64,000 nt of DNA from Enterococcus timonensis (GCF_900104595.1 NZ_FNVY01000001.1:1-64000), one strand, 5' to 3'. Numbered from the stretch's first letter, positions 36,301 through 44,877 are shown. Numbers and translations: made by a program. Notes: generated by a model not told the origin, from the sequence alone.

Positions 36301-36449
36301 ATTTAACCCATTTACTGGATTCGATGACCCTCAGTAAAGAAGAGTTTGAAGCCAAAACGGGTGAAAAATACAGAAGAAGAACAAAAGTTTTAGAAGAACG
36401 ACTACAACAAAATTTTGAACAAATTCAAAAATGGAAAGAAGAATTATAA
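33372..36449 (+). CDS. hsdR: Type I restriction enzyme R subunit
   Basis: The 1025-aa protein has the N-terminal nuclease domain of HsdR (DVSLLINGLPIIHIELKKES with the PD-ExK acids), the helicase P-loop WHATGSGKTITS (about residue 286), the DEAH box FIVDEAHRAVS, and FGLTGTPIFEEN. The subunit cleaves DNA and translocates with ATP in complex with HsdM and HsdS. GAGGGGGATCAA lies before the ATG. Its stop overlaps the hsdM start by one base. The full length looks intact. Confidence 0.95.
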   Translation: MSHLEQMIENQFIQILSEKENQWTYRPDLKSEEALWQNFRGHLNRINLAVLEEQLLTDKEFKQVKVEFSRLTGTPFLASQWLRGENGVAQVLLEREDGKKVTLEAFRNKDISGGTSSYEVVHQVVPDSSRVDRGDVSLLINGLPIIHIELKKESAKDGFMQAYYQIQRYAEDGFFKGIYATTQIMVISNKVDTRYFARPSEDTAEAYARMKKFLFNWRTEDNQTVSDLFDFTRTVLRIPDAHELISQYTILVDDQKNQKFLMALRPYQIHAIRKIRQKAAQHEGGFIWHATGSGKTITSFVATKLLAQNAIGVDRTVMVVDRTDLDAQTQDEFTKFASEYHTGQTTGNSVANTLIVGIKNQKQLARNLLSSKNNNTILVTTIQKLSAAMRSAQQESEEKGSNQFEKLRQEHIVFIVDEAHRAVSDEEMKRIKKILPNSTWFGLTGTPIFEENKKQENGTFARTTSQQYGPLLHSYTTKNAMDDGAVLGFQVEYHSLISEEDQEVIVTQLNKGKLPDDALQQEKLLPTELYEKDEHIRTILQKIFNRRSVVKKFKVKNGFPTMSAILTTHSIAQAKHIYRILKEMKDNGTLLNGRQFDERHQLIDKDFPRVAITFSTNPDQLEKNEQDDELVEIMKEYAKQFDASPYQDEKLYNQNINKRLARKEKQYQSDGQWLDFVIVVDRLLTGFDSPTIQTLYIDREMNYQKLLQAFSRTNRIYTGKDSGLIVSFRKPFTMKENVKNTFRLFSNEKQNFDQLIPKEYEEVKKEFIECSTLYKQSEADLSDNPNDLKTMIAQVSAYQKLEKSYKALRSYDQYEEDFEAFSEVVEQLPQYQGKTENVKTKIKEMIEDEGHPEEDFEKLLQEIAFSSQLNATHKDVVDSFYINQLLKAIQLNEAGAVEKFEKEIQQKDPQIQKMYHTLKDQLVNTTEEIDVAQLKETSIQNEIQRQLQNEAEEFGLSFDFLQSAMNEYQGDKKTIPYLTHLLDSMTLSKEEFEAKTGEKYRRRTKVLEERLQQNFEQIQKWKEEL

Positions 36450-38044
36450 TGGCGACAGGTTTAAATCAACAACTATGGGCTTCTGCGGATATCTTACGTG
36501 GGAAGATGGATGCAAGTGAGTACAAAAACTACTTACTGGGATTAATTTTCTATAAGTACTTGTCTGATGCGCAGCTTAGAGAAGTTTATGAACAAGAAAA
36601 TGGAAAAACAGATACCTTCCCAGAACGTTCCACTCAGTATGCAGGATTCATGGAGTGGTACGAAGAAGACAAAGACGATTTAATCGAAAATATCCAACCC
36701 AAACAAGGTTACTTTATCCAACCCGATCAATTGTTTTATCACTACCGCATCAAAGCAGACAACTATGAATTTAATTTGACCGACTTACAAGCAGGTTTTA
36801 ATGAGTTGGAACGTCAAGGAGAAGAATTTAGTGGATTGTTTGCGGATATTGATTTAAACTCCACAAAATTAGGCTCAAATGCACAACAACGTAATGTGAC
36901 GATTACTGAGGTCTTGCGTGCCTTAGATGAGATTGATTTATTTGAACACAATGGCGATGTGATTGGGGACGCTTATGAGTATTTAATCGGGATGTTTGCG
37001 GCAGGTGCAGGTAAAAAAGCAGGAGAGTTTTATACCCCTCAAGCTGTTTCACGCATCATGTCAGAAATTACGTCGATCGGACAAGAATCTCGAGCGCCTT
37101 TTCATATTTACGATCCTGCGATGGGATCAGGTTCTTTGATGCTTAATATCCGTCGCTATCTCATCAATCCAAATCAAGTCCATTATCATGGCCAAGAGCT
37201 AAATACGACGACCTTTAACTTAGCACGTATGAACTTAATTCTTCATGGGGTAGATAAAGAACGCATGAACCTGAATAACGGAGATACTTTAGACGCCGAT
37301 TGGCCCTCAGAAGAGCCTTATCAGTTTGATTCCGTAGTCATGAATCCACCTTATTCTGCAAAATGGTCAGCGGCAGATAAATTTCTCTCTGACCCTCGTT
37401 TTGAGCGTTTTGGAAAATTAGCGCCTAAATCTAAAGCAGACTTTGCCTTTCTCCTTCATGGTTTTTACCATTTGAAAGAATCGGGAACAATGGGGATTGT
37501 CCTGCCGCATGGCGTTCTCTTTAGAGGAGCCGCAGAAGGAACCATTCGTCAGGCCCTTTTAGAAATGGGAGCCATTGATGCGGTCATTGGATTGCCGGCC
37601 AATATCTTTTTTGGAACCAGTATTCCGACAACGGTTATTATTTTGAAGAAAAACCGCTCTCGTCGTGATGTCTTGTTTATTGATGCTTCTCAAGACTTTG
37701 AAAAACAAAAAAATCAAAATGTCCTGTTGGATGAACATATTGATAAAATTGTTTCTATCTACAAAAAACGAGAAGATATTGAAAGATATGCTCATGTTGC
37801 AAGTTTTGATGAGATCCAAGAAAATGACTTTAACTTAAATATCCCTCGTTATGTCGATACCTTTGAGGAAGAAGAACCGGTTGATTTGGTTGCAGTGAAT
37901 ACCAATCTCCTTAAGATCAATGAAGAATTAGTTCAACAAGAGCAAGTGCTCTTATCGTTGATTGACAATTTTTCAGAAAGTGAAGAGAATCAAGCATTGA
38001 TTGATTCGATGCGTCTTCTTTTGAGAGGTGGGCATGATGAGTAA
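36449..38044 (+). CDS. hsdM: Type I DNA methyltransferase M subunit
   Basis: The 531-aa protein begins MATGLNQQLWASADILRG. It has an N-terminal helical domain, the AdoMet motif (FHIYDPAMGSGSLMLN) and the N6-adenine catalytic motif NPPY in SVVMNPPYSAKW. I start it at 36449, overlapping the hsdR stop (TAATG); a frame starting 18 bp earlier lacks a suitable site. The C-terminal helices bind HsdS. Confidence 0.95.
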   Translation: MATGLNQQLWASADILRGKMDASEYKNYLLGLIFYKYLSDAQLREVYEQENGKTDTFPERSTQYAGFMEWYEEDKDDLIENIQPKQGYFIQPDQLFYHYRIKADNYEFNLTDLQAGFNELERQGEEFSGLFADIDLNSTKLGSNAQQRNVTITEVLRALDEIDLFEHNGDVIGDAYEYLIGMFAAGAGKKAGEFYTPQAVSRIMSEITSIGQESRAPFHIYDPAMGSGSLMLNIRRYLINPNQVHYHGQELNTTTFNLARMNLILHGVDKERMNLNNGDTLDADWPSEEPYQFDSVVMNPPYSAKWSAADKFLSDPRFERFGKLAPKSKADFAFLLHGFYHLKESGTMGIVLPHGVLFRGAAEGTIRQALLEMGAIDAVIGLPANIFFGTSIPTTVIILKKNRSRRDVLFIDASQDFEKQKNQNVLLDEHIDKIVSIYKKREDIERYAHVASFDEIQENDFNLNIPRYVDTFEEEEPVDLVAVNTNLLKINEELVQQEQVLLSLIDNFSESEENQALIDSMRLLLRGGHDE

Positions 38045-39254
38045 AAAGAGTCCACAATTAAGGTTTGAAGGTTTTACGGATGATTGGGAACAGCGTAAGC
38101 TTGGCGATGTGATTTCAATATCATCTGAAAAAAATGGCAATCAATTCTCTAGGGCCGACGTGCTTTCGGTATCTCGTGAAGCTGGAGTTGTTAATCAAAT
38201 TGAATATCAGGGGCGTTCATTTGCAGGAGCATCTATTGCAAATTATCGTGTAGTCCATAAAGGCGATCTAATTTATACTAAAAGCCCTTTAAAAGGAGCT
38301 CCCAACGGTATTTTTAAAACCAGCGAAGCAGAAGGCATTGTTTCCCCTCTGTATGCCGTCTATCAGTCTCGCGAGGCAAATGCTGCTTTCGTCGGTTGGC
38401 TACTGTCAAATGACAATTTTGCAACCCATTACTTGTACCCCTTAGTTAATAAAGGCTCGAAGAATACACTGCTTGTGTCAGATGCAGATGCGATATCTGG
38501 ACATTTGAGTTTCCCAAATATCGAGGAGCAAGCTAAAATCGTTTCATTCTTTACGCAACTTGATAACCTTATCGCTCTTCATCAACGTAAGTTGGATTTG
38601 TTGAAAGAACAGAAAAAAGGCTACTTGCAAAAAATGTTCCCTAAAAATGGGGAAAAAGTTCCTGAATTGCGATTTGCGGGGTTTGCTGACGATTGGGAAC
38701 AGCGTAAGCTAGGAGATATGGTTGAGTTTTTTTCAGGATTAACATATTCTCCCGATAATGTTATTAAACAACCTGGCACTCTTGTACTTCGTTCTTCAAA
38801 TGTTCAAAATGGTGAAATTGTAAATGCGGATAACGTTTATGTTGATAACGAAGTAGTTAATTCCGATAATGTCCAAGTAGGAGATATTGCTGTAGTAGTC
38901 CGTAATGGTTCCAGAAGTTTAATCGGAAAACATGCTGCTATCAAGTATCCGATGAAAGATACTGTTATTGGAGCATTTATGACAGGAGTACGTTCAGATA
39001 CTCCTTCATTTACAAATGCGCTATTAGATACTCAACAATTTGAGACCGAAATAGCTAAGAATCTTGGAGCTACTATAAATCAAATAACGACTGGAAATTT
39101 CAAAAAAATGATCTTTAATTTTCCAGAAATTGATGAACGATTAAGAATAGGTGATTTTTTCAACCAACTAGACAATACTATCGCTCTTCATCAACGTAAG
39201 TTAGATTTGTTGAAAGAACAGAAAAAAGGCTTTTTACAAAAGATGTTTGTTTAG
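38034..39254 (+). CDS. hsdS: Type I specificity subunit S
   Basis: The roughly 406-aa protein has two target-recognition domains, each opening with a repeated FTDDWEQRKLGD / FADDWEQRKLGD segment. Each is followed by a conserved helix LHQRKLDLLKEQKKG(Y/F)LQKMF. The two DNA-binding halves define a bipartite target. The conserved blocks are also near-identical as DNA (about 68 bp at 38572-38640 and 39180-39247), giving material for domain exchange. The start is ATG 38034 or 38037, inside the end of hsdM; GAGAGG supports either. No silent hsdS cassette was found nearby. Confidence 0.93.
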   Translation: MMSKKSPQLRFEGFTDDWEQRKLGDVISISSEKNGNQFSRADVLSVSREAGVVNQIEYQGRSFAGASIANYRVVHKGDLIYTKSPLKGAPNGIFKTSEAEGIVSPLYAVYQSREANAAFVGWLLSNDNFATHYLYPLVNKGSKNTLLVSDADAISGHLSFPNIEEQAKIVSFFTQLDNLIALHQRKLDLLKEQKKGYLQKMFPKNGEKVPELRFAGFADDWEQRKLGDMVEFFSGLTYSPDNVIKQPGTLVLRSSNVQNGEIVNADNVYVDNEVVNSDNVQVGDIAVVVRNGSRSLIGKHAAIKYPMKDTVIGAFMTGVRSDTPSFTNALLDTQQFETEIAKNLGATINQITTGNFKKMIFNFPEIDERLRIGDFFNQLDNTIALHQRKLDLLKEQKKGFLQKMFV

Positions 39255-39293
39255 GGTCTATAATTAGATAATAACCCCTATGAAATCAAATAA

Positions 39294-39345
39294 AAACAGC
39301 CCCTATAATCCAAATTCTAGATTATAGGGGCTGTTTATTTATTTT
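39294..39345 (+). terminator. Terminator of the hsdRMS operon
   Basis: AAACAGCCCCTATAATC and GATTATAGGGGCTGTTT form a perfect 17-bp stem around an 8-10-nt loop, followed by ATTTATTTT. Confidence 0.9.
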
Positions 39346-39376
39346 AATGATATAATCACCCTAAAAGGAGGACGTT

Positions 39377-40208
39377 ATGCCATACCATATATTTATTAAT
39401 CGAGAATCTGGAAATGATAATATTTCTATTTTTTATGATGAACCTACTTTTGTAGTTATTGCCAATAAAGACGATTTACCAGCAATTCAATTAATTGAGG
39501 AATCTCAAAAACCAGGTATATATATTACTAGGAGATAATAAACGTTATGTGGGTCAAGCCTCTAATTCTATTTTTTCTAGGTTACAACAACACAATACAA
39601 ATAAACCCTGGTGGAACAAATTAATATTTTTTGGACGTGAAGATGGGCATCTATCTAAAGCACAACTAGATCTTTTAGAACGTTTAATCATTGAAAAAAT
39701 GAATACTGCTAATATTGATTTAGATAATAGCACTCAAGGAAATAAAAGCTATATTGATAAATTAAGCAAATTTTCAGCTCTGTCATTATGGAATAAGGTT
39801 GAGAAACTATTGAATGATGTTGCCAATATCGATTTATTTGATTCAGAACACATTCAAACTGAAGATAATAGTGACAACTCAACTCTAAATAGTCATATAT
39901 CAATCATATTTGGAGAATCATTATATACTGGGAAATCATATAGAGATGTATTTACGCAATTAGTTTCTAATTTAGTATTATCCGCAGAGTTGGATAAATT
40001 GATTCCTTTAATGAGTCCTAATGAACCCAATACAGTACAAATACTTGGCAATAGAGAACATATATCAGCTAAAGGGACGAAGTTGACTAAACCAATAGAA
40101 CTAACTAAATACCATATGTATGTTAATTTTTCAAAAATAGGCTTATACAATCAAATCAAAAAATTAGCTGAACTGACTGGAAAAAAAGTTATATTTGAAA
40201 GGTGGTAA
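39377..40208 (+). pseudogene. GIY-YIG domain protein, out of frame at a (TA)4 tract
   Basis: An ATG at 39377 with AAAGGAGG upstream opens a 53-codon frame (MPYHIFINRESGN... to KPGIYITRR, stop). The next frame carries the rest: VYILLGDNKRYVGQASNSIF and ...LDLLERLIIEKM..., to 40208. GG(TA)4TTACTAGGA lies at the junction (39515-39532). One extra TA would give GIYILLGDNKRYVGQ, a perfect GIY-YIG nuclease motif, and a 277-aa protein. It is therefore an inactive or slippage-switched gene. It lies between the restriction operon and a tyrosine recombinase; a nuclease role is inferred from the fold only. Confidence 0.75.
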
Positions 40209-40213
40209 TTCAT

Positions 40214-40804
40214 ATGGTTAAACAAATCGTTCTTCCCATCAAAGATTCGAATGTCTTAAAAATGGTCCAAGATACGTTACTTGATAGTTTTCGGGCTGGG
40301 CGTCGTAACTACACGATCTTTCAAGTCGGTAAGGCCACACTACTCCGTGTGAGTGATGTCATGAAATTAAAAAAATCCGATGTCTTTAACGCAGATGGTT
40401 CTATCAAAAGCACGGCTTTTATTCATGATAAAAAAACAGGAAAAGCGAATACGTTATATTTGAAACCAGTACAACAAGATTTATTGATTTATCATGATTG
40501 GCTGGTCCAACAAAATCTTAATTCTGAATGGTTATTTCCATCAACCTCTCGCCCAGAGCGTCATATCACTGAAAAGCAATTTTATAAGGTCATGGCGCAC
40601 GTTGGCGATCTTTTAGGAATCAACTATTTAGGAACACATACCATGCGTAAAACAGGCGCTTATCGTGTTTATACGCAGTCGAATTATAATATTGGTTTAG
40701 TGATGCATTTACTAAACCATTCAAGCGAAGCAATGACTTTAACTTATCTCGGTTTAGATCAAGCCAGTCGTGAAACAATGTTAGACCAAATCGATTTTGG
40801 ATAG
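40214..40804 (+). CDS. Tyrosine recombinase, catalytic domain only (196 aa)
   Basis: The protein (MVKQIVLPIKDSNVLKMVQD...) keeps the catalytic set: Arg45 in LLRVSDV, His142-x-x-Arg145 in THTMRK, His169 in LLNHSS and Tyr178 in TYLGL. The usual N-terminal core-binding (SAM-like) domain is lacking. AAGGTGG lies upstream of ATG 40214, 5 bp after the GIY-YIG frame. Closeness to hsdS suggests a possible role in hsdS or local rearrangement, but no inverted cassette is present. It resembles, at about the same size, the recombinase at 63004. Confidence 0.85.
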   Translation: MVKQIVLPIKDSNVLKMVQDTLLDSFRAGRRNYTIFQVGKATLLRVSDVMKLKKSDVFNADGSIKSTAFIHDKKTGKANTLYLKPVQQDLLIYHDWLVQQNLNSEWLFPSTSRPERHITEKQFYKVMAHVGDLLGINYLGTHTMRKTGAYRVYTQSNYNIGLVMHLLNHSSEAMTLTYLGLDQASRETMLDQIDFG

Positions 40805-40880
40805 TTTTGAAAGAAAGAAACCGGAGTTATACTATCAAGCATGATATAATTAGAATCATCGATCTACAAGGAGGTCTAGG

Positions 40881-41912
40881 ATGAGTGAGTTTGAGATAGC
40901 ATTACCAAGCAATCAAGACACCGATATTGACGTTACCAATCAAGGTTTATACAACTACGACTTTAATTCTTACTCTTTGGCTCCGCTGCAAAAAGCGGCT
41001 GGTTTATCTCTTTCGGAGAAAATACGAACAAGTGTTTTTTCTCACATTTCAGAGGCAAAACTTATCGAAGAATTGTCGAACAAGGGTGAGGTCGAATATG
41101 TAGCAAAGCTGTCTGATTATGTTAAGGAAAAGCTGAAATCTGGTGAGTGGGCCTTAGGTATCCGTAAGAAGACAGGAGAAACGTATGCAGTCATTAAAGA
41201 TGTTTCAACCGGGAAGAGCCAAAGCTTTGTAACTCTAGATAAAAAGGTCGTTCAGAATTTAGGTAATTTGCCTGAATTATCTGCTATTCAAGGGCAGTTG
41301 GCTGATATTGTCGAGAAAATAGAGAATTTGAATCGCTTGGTTGAAAGAGTTGAACAAGGACAATACAATGACAGATATGCTGGCTTTTTTAGTGCTCGAC
41401 AGCAGGTCGTGGAAGCCTTGTCAGCAGATGACGAGACAGTAAAAAAGGAATTGTTGATTTCAGCTGTCAAAACAAATAACGACACTATCGCGAAGTTGAT
41501 GCTAGCCATTCATCATGATGCACTAGCCTTCATTGATACCAAAATCAAACCCAAAGAGGCACAACGAATCGATAATCACCTTCAAAATTCAATTGGTTAT
41601 TTAAATTCAACTGTCCAATTAAACCTTGTCGCTCACACTGCATTAGGCGAGCAACAAGCATTGATTGCAACACTAATGAACTATAAGTCATTCATAGGAC
41701 AGACATTACTTGAAGAAGTTGGTGATACTGAAAGAACGCTTGCCTGGCAGATTGACAATGCGCACAAAGGTATGGACGGAAAGTTTGATGAAATTTCCCT
41801 AGATGTGACTGACAGAATCACCTATTTAGTTGATGAAGTGATAAATAAAAGGATTGGAGAGCAGGATTATGAGAGAATCGAAACCGAAAAAATGCATGAT
41901 GCCGAGCTGTGA
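40881..41912 (+). CDS. Hypothetical protein (343 aa)
   Basis: The protein starts MSEFEIALPSNQDTDIDVTN, has no signal peptide or membrane helix, and is mostly helical with coiled-coil-like stretches (IQGQLADIVEKIENLNRLVE). AAGGAGG precedes the ATG, and a TATAAT box lies about 33 bp upstream. It overlaps the next small gene by 44 bp. I do not recognise the family. Confidence 0.7.
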   Translation: MSEFEIALPSNQDTDIDVTNQGLYNYDFNSYSLAPLQKAAGLSLSEKIRTSVFSHISEAKLIEELSNKGEVEYVAKLSDYVKEKLKSGEWALGIRKKTGETYAVIKDVSTGKSQSFVTLDKKVVQNLGNLPELSAIQGQLADIVEKIENLNRLVERVEQGQYNDRYAGFFSARQQVVEALSADDETVKKELLISAVKTNNDTIAKLMLAIHHDALAFIDTKIKPKEAQRIDNHLQNSIGYLNSTVQLNLVAHTALGEQQALIATLMNYKSFIGQTLLEEVGDTERTLAWQIDNAHKGMDGKFDEISLDVTDRITYLVDEVINKRIGEQDYERIETEKMHDAEL

Positions 41913-42060
41913 TAAAGAAACTTTTGATAAGAAAGCCTTCTTTTGTCGTGAGCACACTCGAGTATTCGAGTCATTTATGAGTACTGCGAAAAAAGTTGCA
42001 GTAGTTGCAGTACCTGCGGCGCCGCTTGTGGCAAAAGTTATTAGTCGTAAGAAAAAATAG
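41869..42060 (+). CDS. Small Cys/His-containing hypothetical protein (63 aa)
   Basis: The ORF begins MRESKPKKCMMPSCDKETFD and contains a C-x4-C ... C-x2-H arrangement (FFCREH), suggesting a zinc-binding knuckle. A hydrophobic Ala/Val-rich segment (VAVVAVPAAPLVAKV) and a basic tail follow. GGAGAGCAGG lies before the ATG at 41869. It is coupled to the upstream gene. Confidence 0.65.
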   Translation: MRESKPKKCMMPSCDKETFDKKAFFCREHTRVFESFMSTAKKVAVVAVPAAPLVAKVISRKKK

Positions 42061-42152
42061 TATTAAAAAAGAAGAGATTTACCTCCTCTTTTTTACTTAA
42101 ATTAGAGCTGATTTAGTGTCTAGTTATTTGATACTAATCCAGTTTAGAACTT

Positions 42153-42183
42153 AGTAGTCGTCCAAAAACGACTACTTTTTTTG
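42153..42183 (+). terminator. Terminator after the 63-aa gene
   Basis: GTAGTCGT-CCAAAA-ACGACTAC is followed by T7. A second short hairpin (GAATCGTCC/GGACGATTC) follows at about 42186-42205. Confidence 0.8.
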
Positions 42184-42500
42184 TTGAATCGTCCAAGGAC
42201 GATTCGATGCTTTTGACTTGTAAGAACAGGATTGAATGAAGCCATACTGTTCGCATATTTTTAGTGGATGATCAAACAAAATACGAGAGTTTTTTTGTTC
42301 GTTCATCCATGGTTTTAGAAAAAAGAGGGACGATTTCGGAAGAAGAAAATCGTCTCTTTTTTTCTTCTTTTTGTATGACAAAAAGAAAGATCTTTTGCCC
42401 ATTTTATTTTTATAAAATGGGCAGGTGGCGTTTGCGTAAAGCAAATCGACACAATCCAAAGGGGATAAAAGGGGAAAGTGAAACTTCCCCCTTTTCAAGC

Positions 42501-42542
42501 CACATTGTAATACAAGAACGTAGTAATTTGTATTACAATGTG
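42501..42542. repeat. 15-bp perfect inverted repeat (operator-like)
   Basis: CACATTGTAATACAA (42501-42515) and TTGTATTACAATGTG (42528-42542) are exact complements separated by 12 bp. Fourteen bases of the right arm, TTGTATTACAATGT, recur at 53512-53525 in front of the relBE-like operon. This suggests a toxin-antitoxin operator left behind after gene loss, or a shared regulator. Confidence 0.7.
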
Positions 42543-42599
42543 ATAGCTTGCAGTATTTATGGTTTTATATGGTCTATTTTGTTATGAGGATTGTAACCG

Positions 42600-43281
42600 A
42601 ATAGGACGCAATTCTTATTACAAAATCAATGACAAAGGGCGATTGAGGAATAAGCGCTGGGGCATCTTATATTTGAGTAAGTTATTGATGGATCAGAAAA
42701 ATGTATCACAAATTTAAACAAAGACACACTCATTTAAGAGACACTACTAGCATGAAATTTTGTTGTTGCGATAAGCAACTTCTGATGCACGATTTTTAGC
42801 CATTACATCACTCGTTTTTAGAGTGATGTGTAAGTGCGCATTGCACTCTTTTTTAACGAAACAAGCCGACCAGCGTTTGAAACTTTTTAGTTTTTCATCA
42901 TTCTATTTTAAAACGCTCTAAAACTCGATTTAAGCGGCTTTAATTCGAAACTGTCTATTTTGTTCAAAGGGAGCATTAAGAATGCTTAAACGAGCTTTTA
43001 AGTGGGTTTAAATTGATTTTGAGTTGAATAGCTTGTTGTAAGTTGTAAAAAAATAAGTTAAACAAAGTATCGGTTTTCCATTTAAGGGTTGTTAGGGCTT
43101 GCCCTGACCGTCTGTAAGACGCTTGATTGCATGATATGAGTATTTAGCTAGTCAAACAGTTAAAACAGCTTATATGAGCAATTAGAGGGAATCCAATAAA
43201 TTCCTAAAAGTGGTTTTGATCTTTTCTTTTAGCGAGTGAACGCTGCAAGTAAAATGTGAGCGTGGTTTTCGCTCACTCCTT
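42600..43281. other. Non-coding AT-rich stretch
   Basis: No credible ORF is present. Short hairpins are visible: AGGGCTTGCCCT near 43093 and GTGAGCG/CGCTCAC at 43256-43276. Several CGA(A/T)TT/TTTAAAACGCTC words recur. It may be a leftover leading region, single-strand origin or decayed genes; no role can be supported. Confidence 0.3.
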
Positions 43282-43586
43282 ACAATTTAGAATTGCTTAA
43301 AAAAACGGGCTTATTTAGCGATATAAGGCTACATAACAGAGAAGGAGTGAAACTCTATTCAAGTTTGGAAACACCTTCTATTAGTCCAAAAGAAACCTTA
43401 TAAAAAGAATTAAATCGTAAAGTATCAAGTAAAGAAATTCAACCGACTTTAGAACGAATAGAGCAAAAAATGGTTCTAAATAAACACCAAGAAGCCCCTG
43501 AATTTAAAGCAATTCAACAAAAATTGGAAAGCTTGCAGCCACCTACAACACCAACACCAAAAATACCTAAGCTTCCAGGACTTTAA
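43282..43586 (+). pseudogene. Second copy of the zeta toxin 3' end
   Basis: The 305 bp align without gaps to 31325-31629, the C-terminal third of zeta, at about 97% identity. One change (TTAGAAAAA to TTATAAAAA) makes a stop codon. The P-loop part and epsilon/omega are absent. It shows that a second omega-epsilon-zeta module, or a cointegrate carrying it, was once joined here. Confidence 0.9.
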
Positions 43587-43601
43587 ACCTTAAAAAAGGA
43601 A

Positions 43602-43640
43602 AAAGAGTAGTTACCAAAAAACGGTAACTACTCTTTTTTT
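43602..43640 (+). terminator. Terminator after the zeta fragment
   Basis: AGAGTAGTTACC and GGTAACTACTCT form a perfect 12-bp stem around AAAAAAC, followed by T7. Confidence 0.9.
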
Positions 43641-43733
43641 ATAAAAAATGAGGAAAACAGCTTCACTCCTCAAAACGCCTAACAAAAATGGTTGTCAAAA
43701 AGCCAAAAATCAAAAAGAAAAGGAATGATAAAA

Positions 43734-44231
43734 ATGAAATACATTAAAAACGTTGAAACACTTGAGGAATTGAAAAAAGCCTACAAAAAGTTAGCTTTGA
43801 AGTTGCACCCCGATTGTGGTGGTAGCAATGAAGAAATGGCGCAACTAAACAATGAATATGATGAATTGTTTATCAAACTAAAAAACACTCACAAGAACAA
43901 AGACGGCAAAACCTATACAAAAGAAACGACTGAAACGACCGAACAATTTAAGGACATTATAAATCAACTTTTCAATCTGAAAATGGACGGTGTATCAATT
44001 GAAATCGTGGGAACTTTTATATGGTTAACAGGCAACACAAAACCTTATAAGGACGACATAAAAGCCCTAGAATTTCGTTATTCACCAAAAAAATACGCAT
44101 GGTATAAAGCACCAAGCGATTATAAAAAACGTAGTCGAAAAAATTATGATATGGACACAATAAGGGGAATGTATGGAAGTCAAAAGGTGAAGGAAGATAA
44201 AAAAGAAAAAAAATACTTACAAGCCCGATAG
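43734..44231 (+). CDS. J-domain (DnaJ-like) protein
   Basis: The 165-aa protein begins MKYIKNVETLEELKKAYKKL and carries the HPD tripeptide in LALKLHPDCGGSNEEMAQLN, so it is a J-domain protein that would engage Hsp70/DnaK. The C-terminal part (SIEIVGTFIWLTGNTKPYKD...FRYSPKKYAWYKAPSDYKK) is a domain seen in plasmid and phage J-proteins. I chose ATG 43734 with AAAAGG 10 bases upstream; the ATG at 43725 abuts that site. It starts the gene cluster ahead of the mobilization region. Confidence 0.8.
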   Translation: MKYIKNVETLEELKKAYKKLALKLHPDCGGSNEEMAQLNNEYDELFIKLKNTHKNKDGKTYTKETTETTEQFKDIINQLFNLKMDGVSIEIVGTFIWLTGNTKPYKDDIKALEFRYSPKKYAWYKAPSDYKKRSRKNYDMDTIRGMYGSQKVKEDKKEKKYLQAR

Positions 44232-44265
44232 GGTTTGTAAGTTATAAAGAAAGGAAGAAAACATT

Positions 44266-44589
44266 ATGTTTTATAAAATAAGAATAATTGAAACATTGGA
44301 AAAGGAATTTGAAATTGAAGCAAAGAACGAAAAAGAAGTCTTAGAAAAAATACAAATAGCTTATGATAATGAAGAAATTATACTTTATCCTGAAGATTTA
44401 GACCATAAAGAAATGAAAATTGTCGGTTATAAAGATACCTTTATTGAAGAATATGAAACATTGAAACGTGCATTTTACGATTATGACACATCTTATATTT
44501 TATTAAGATATGGTTGTTTAGAGAAAGCAGAAAAAAGGTTAATAGAGCTTGAAATGATAGTTAGTGTTGATAAATTTATGAATGAATAA
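44266..44589 (+). CDS. DpnD/PcfM-like small protein (107 aa)
   Basis: The N-terminal half (FYKIRIIETLEKEFEIEAKN and ...IQIAYDNEEIILYPEDL) matches the beta-alpha pattern of DpnD/PcfM-type plasmid proteins. The C-terminal half is a helical extension of unknown role. AAAGGAAG precedes the ATG. It is cotranscribed with the J-domain gene. Confidence 0.6.
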   Translation: MFYKIRIIETLEKEFEIEAKNEKEVLEKIQIAYDNEEIILYPEDLDHKEMKIVGYKDTFIEEYETLKRAFYDYDTSYILLRYGCLEKAEKRLIELEMIVSVDKFMNE

Positions 44590-44617
44590 TCTCTAAAAAA
44601 AGGAAGATTATCTATAA

Positions 44618-44875
44618 CTAATCTTCCTTTTTTTTAAATTTTATTGGCTTGTTTGCCTTTATATACTCAGAAAAAATTTTTAAAAATTCTTCCGTTTCTT
44701 CTACAGTTAAATAGTCAATTTCAAAATACTTTTCTAACAAAGCACCTTTTTCAATTAGACGCTTTGTTCTTCTTTTTCTGTTAATATTTTCCTCGCTATT
44801 CGCTCGCAAAATATTTTTTTGAATTTTTAGTTTTTCTATTCTTTTGTTGATGTCATTTAAATCATTATTTGCCAT
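44618..44875 (-). CDS. DUF3847-like mobilization-associated protein (85 aa)
   Basis: The protein (MANNDLNDINKRIEKLKIQK...RKRRTKRLIEKGALLEKYFE) is basic and coiled-coil, with the RKRRTKRLIEKGALLE pattern of DUF3847 proteins often found next to MobQ relaxases. It begins 3 bp after the previous minus-strand gene. A relaxosome accessory role is inferred. Confidence 0.65.
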   Translation of the reverse strand: MANNDLNDINKRIEKLKIQKNILRANSEENINRKRRTKRLIEKGALLEKYFEIDYLTVEETEEFLKIFSEYIKANKPIKFKKKED

Positions 44876-44877
44876 AA

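Noticed and set aside
42264-42587. Possible 107-aa plus-strand ORF
   Set aside because: It runs through hairpins and the 15-bp inverted repeat, has no ribosome binding site and an unnatural composition. The opposing 108-aa frame is equally unconvincing.
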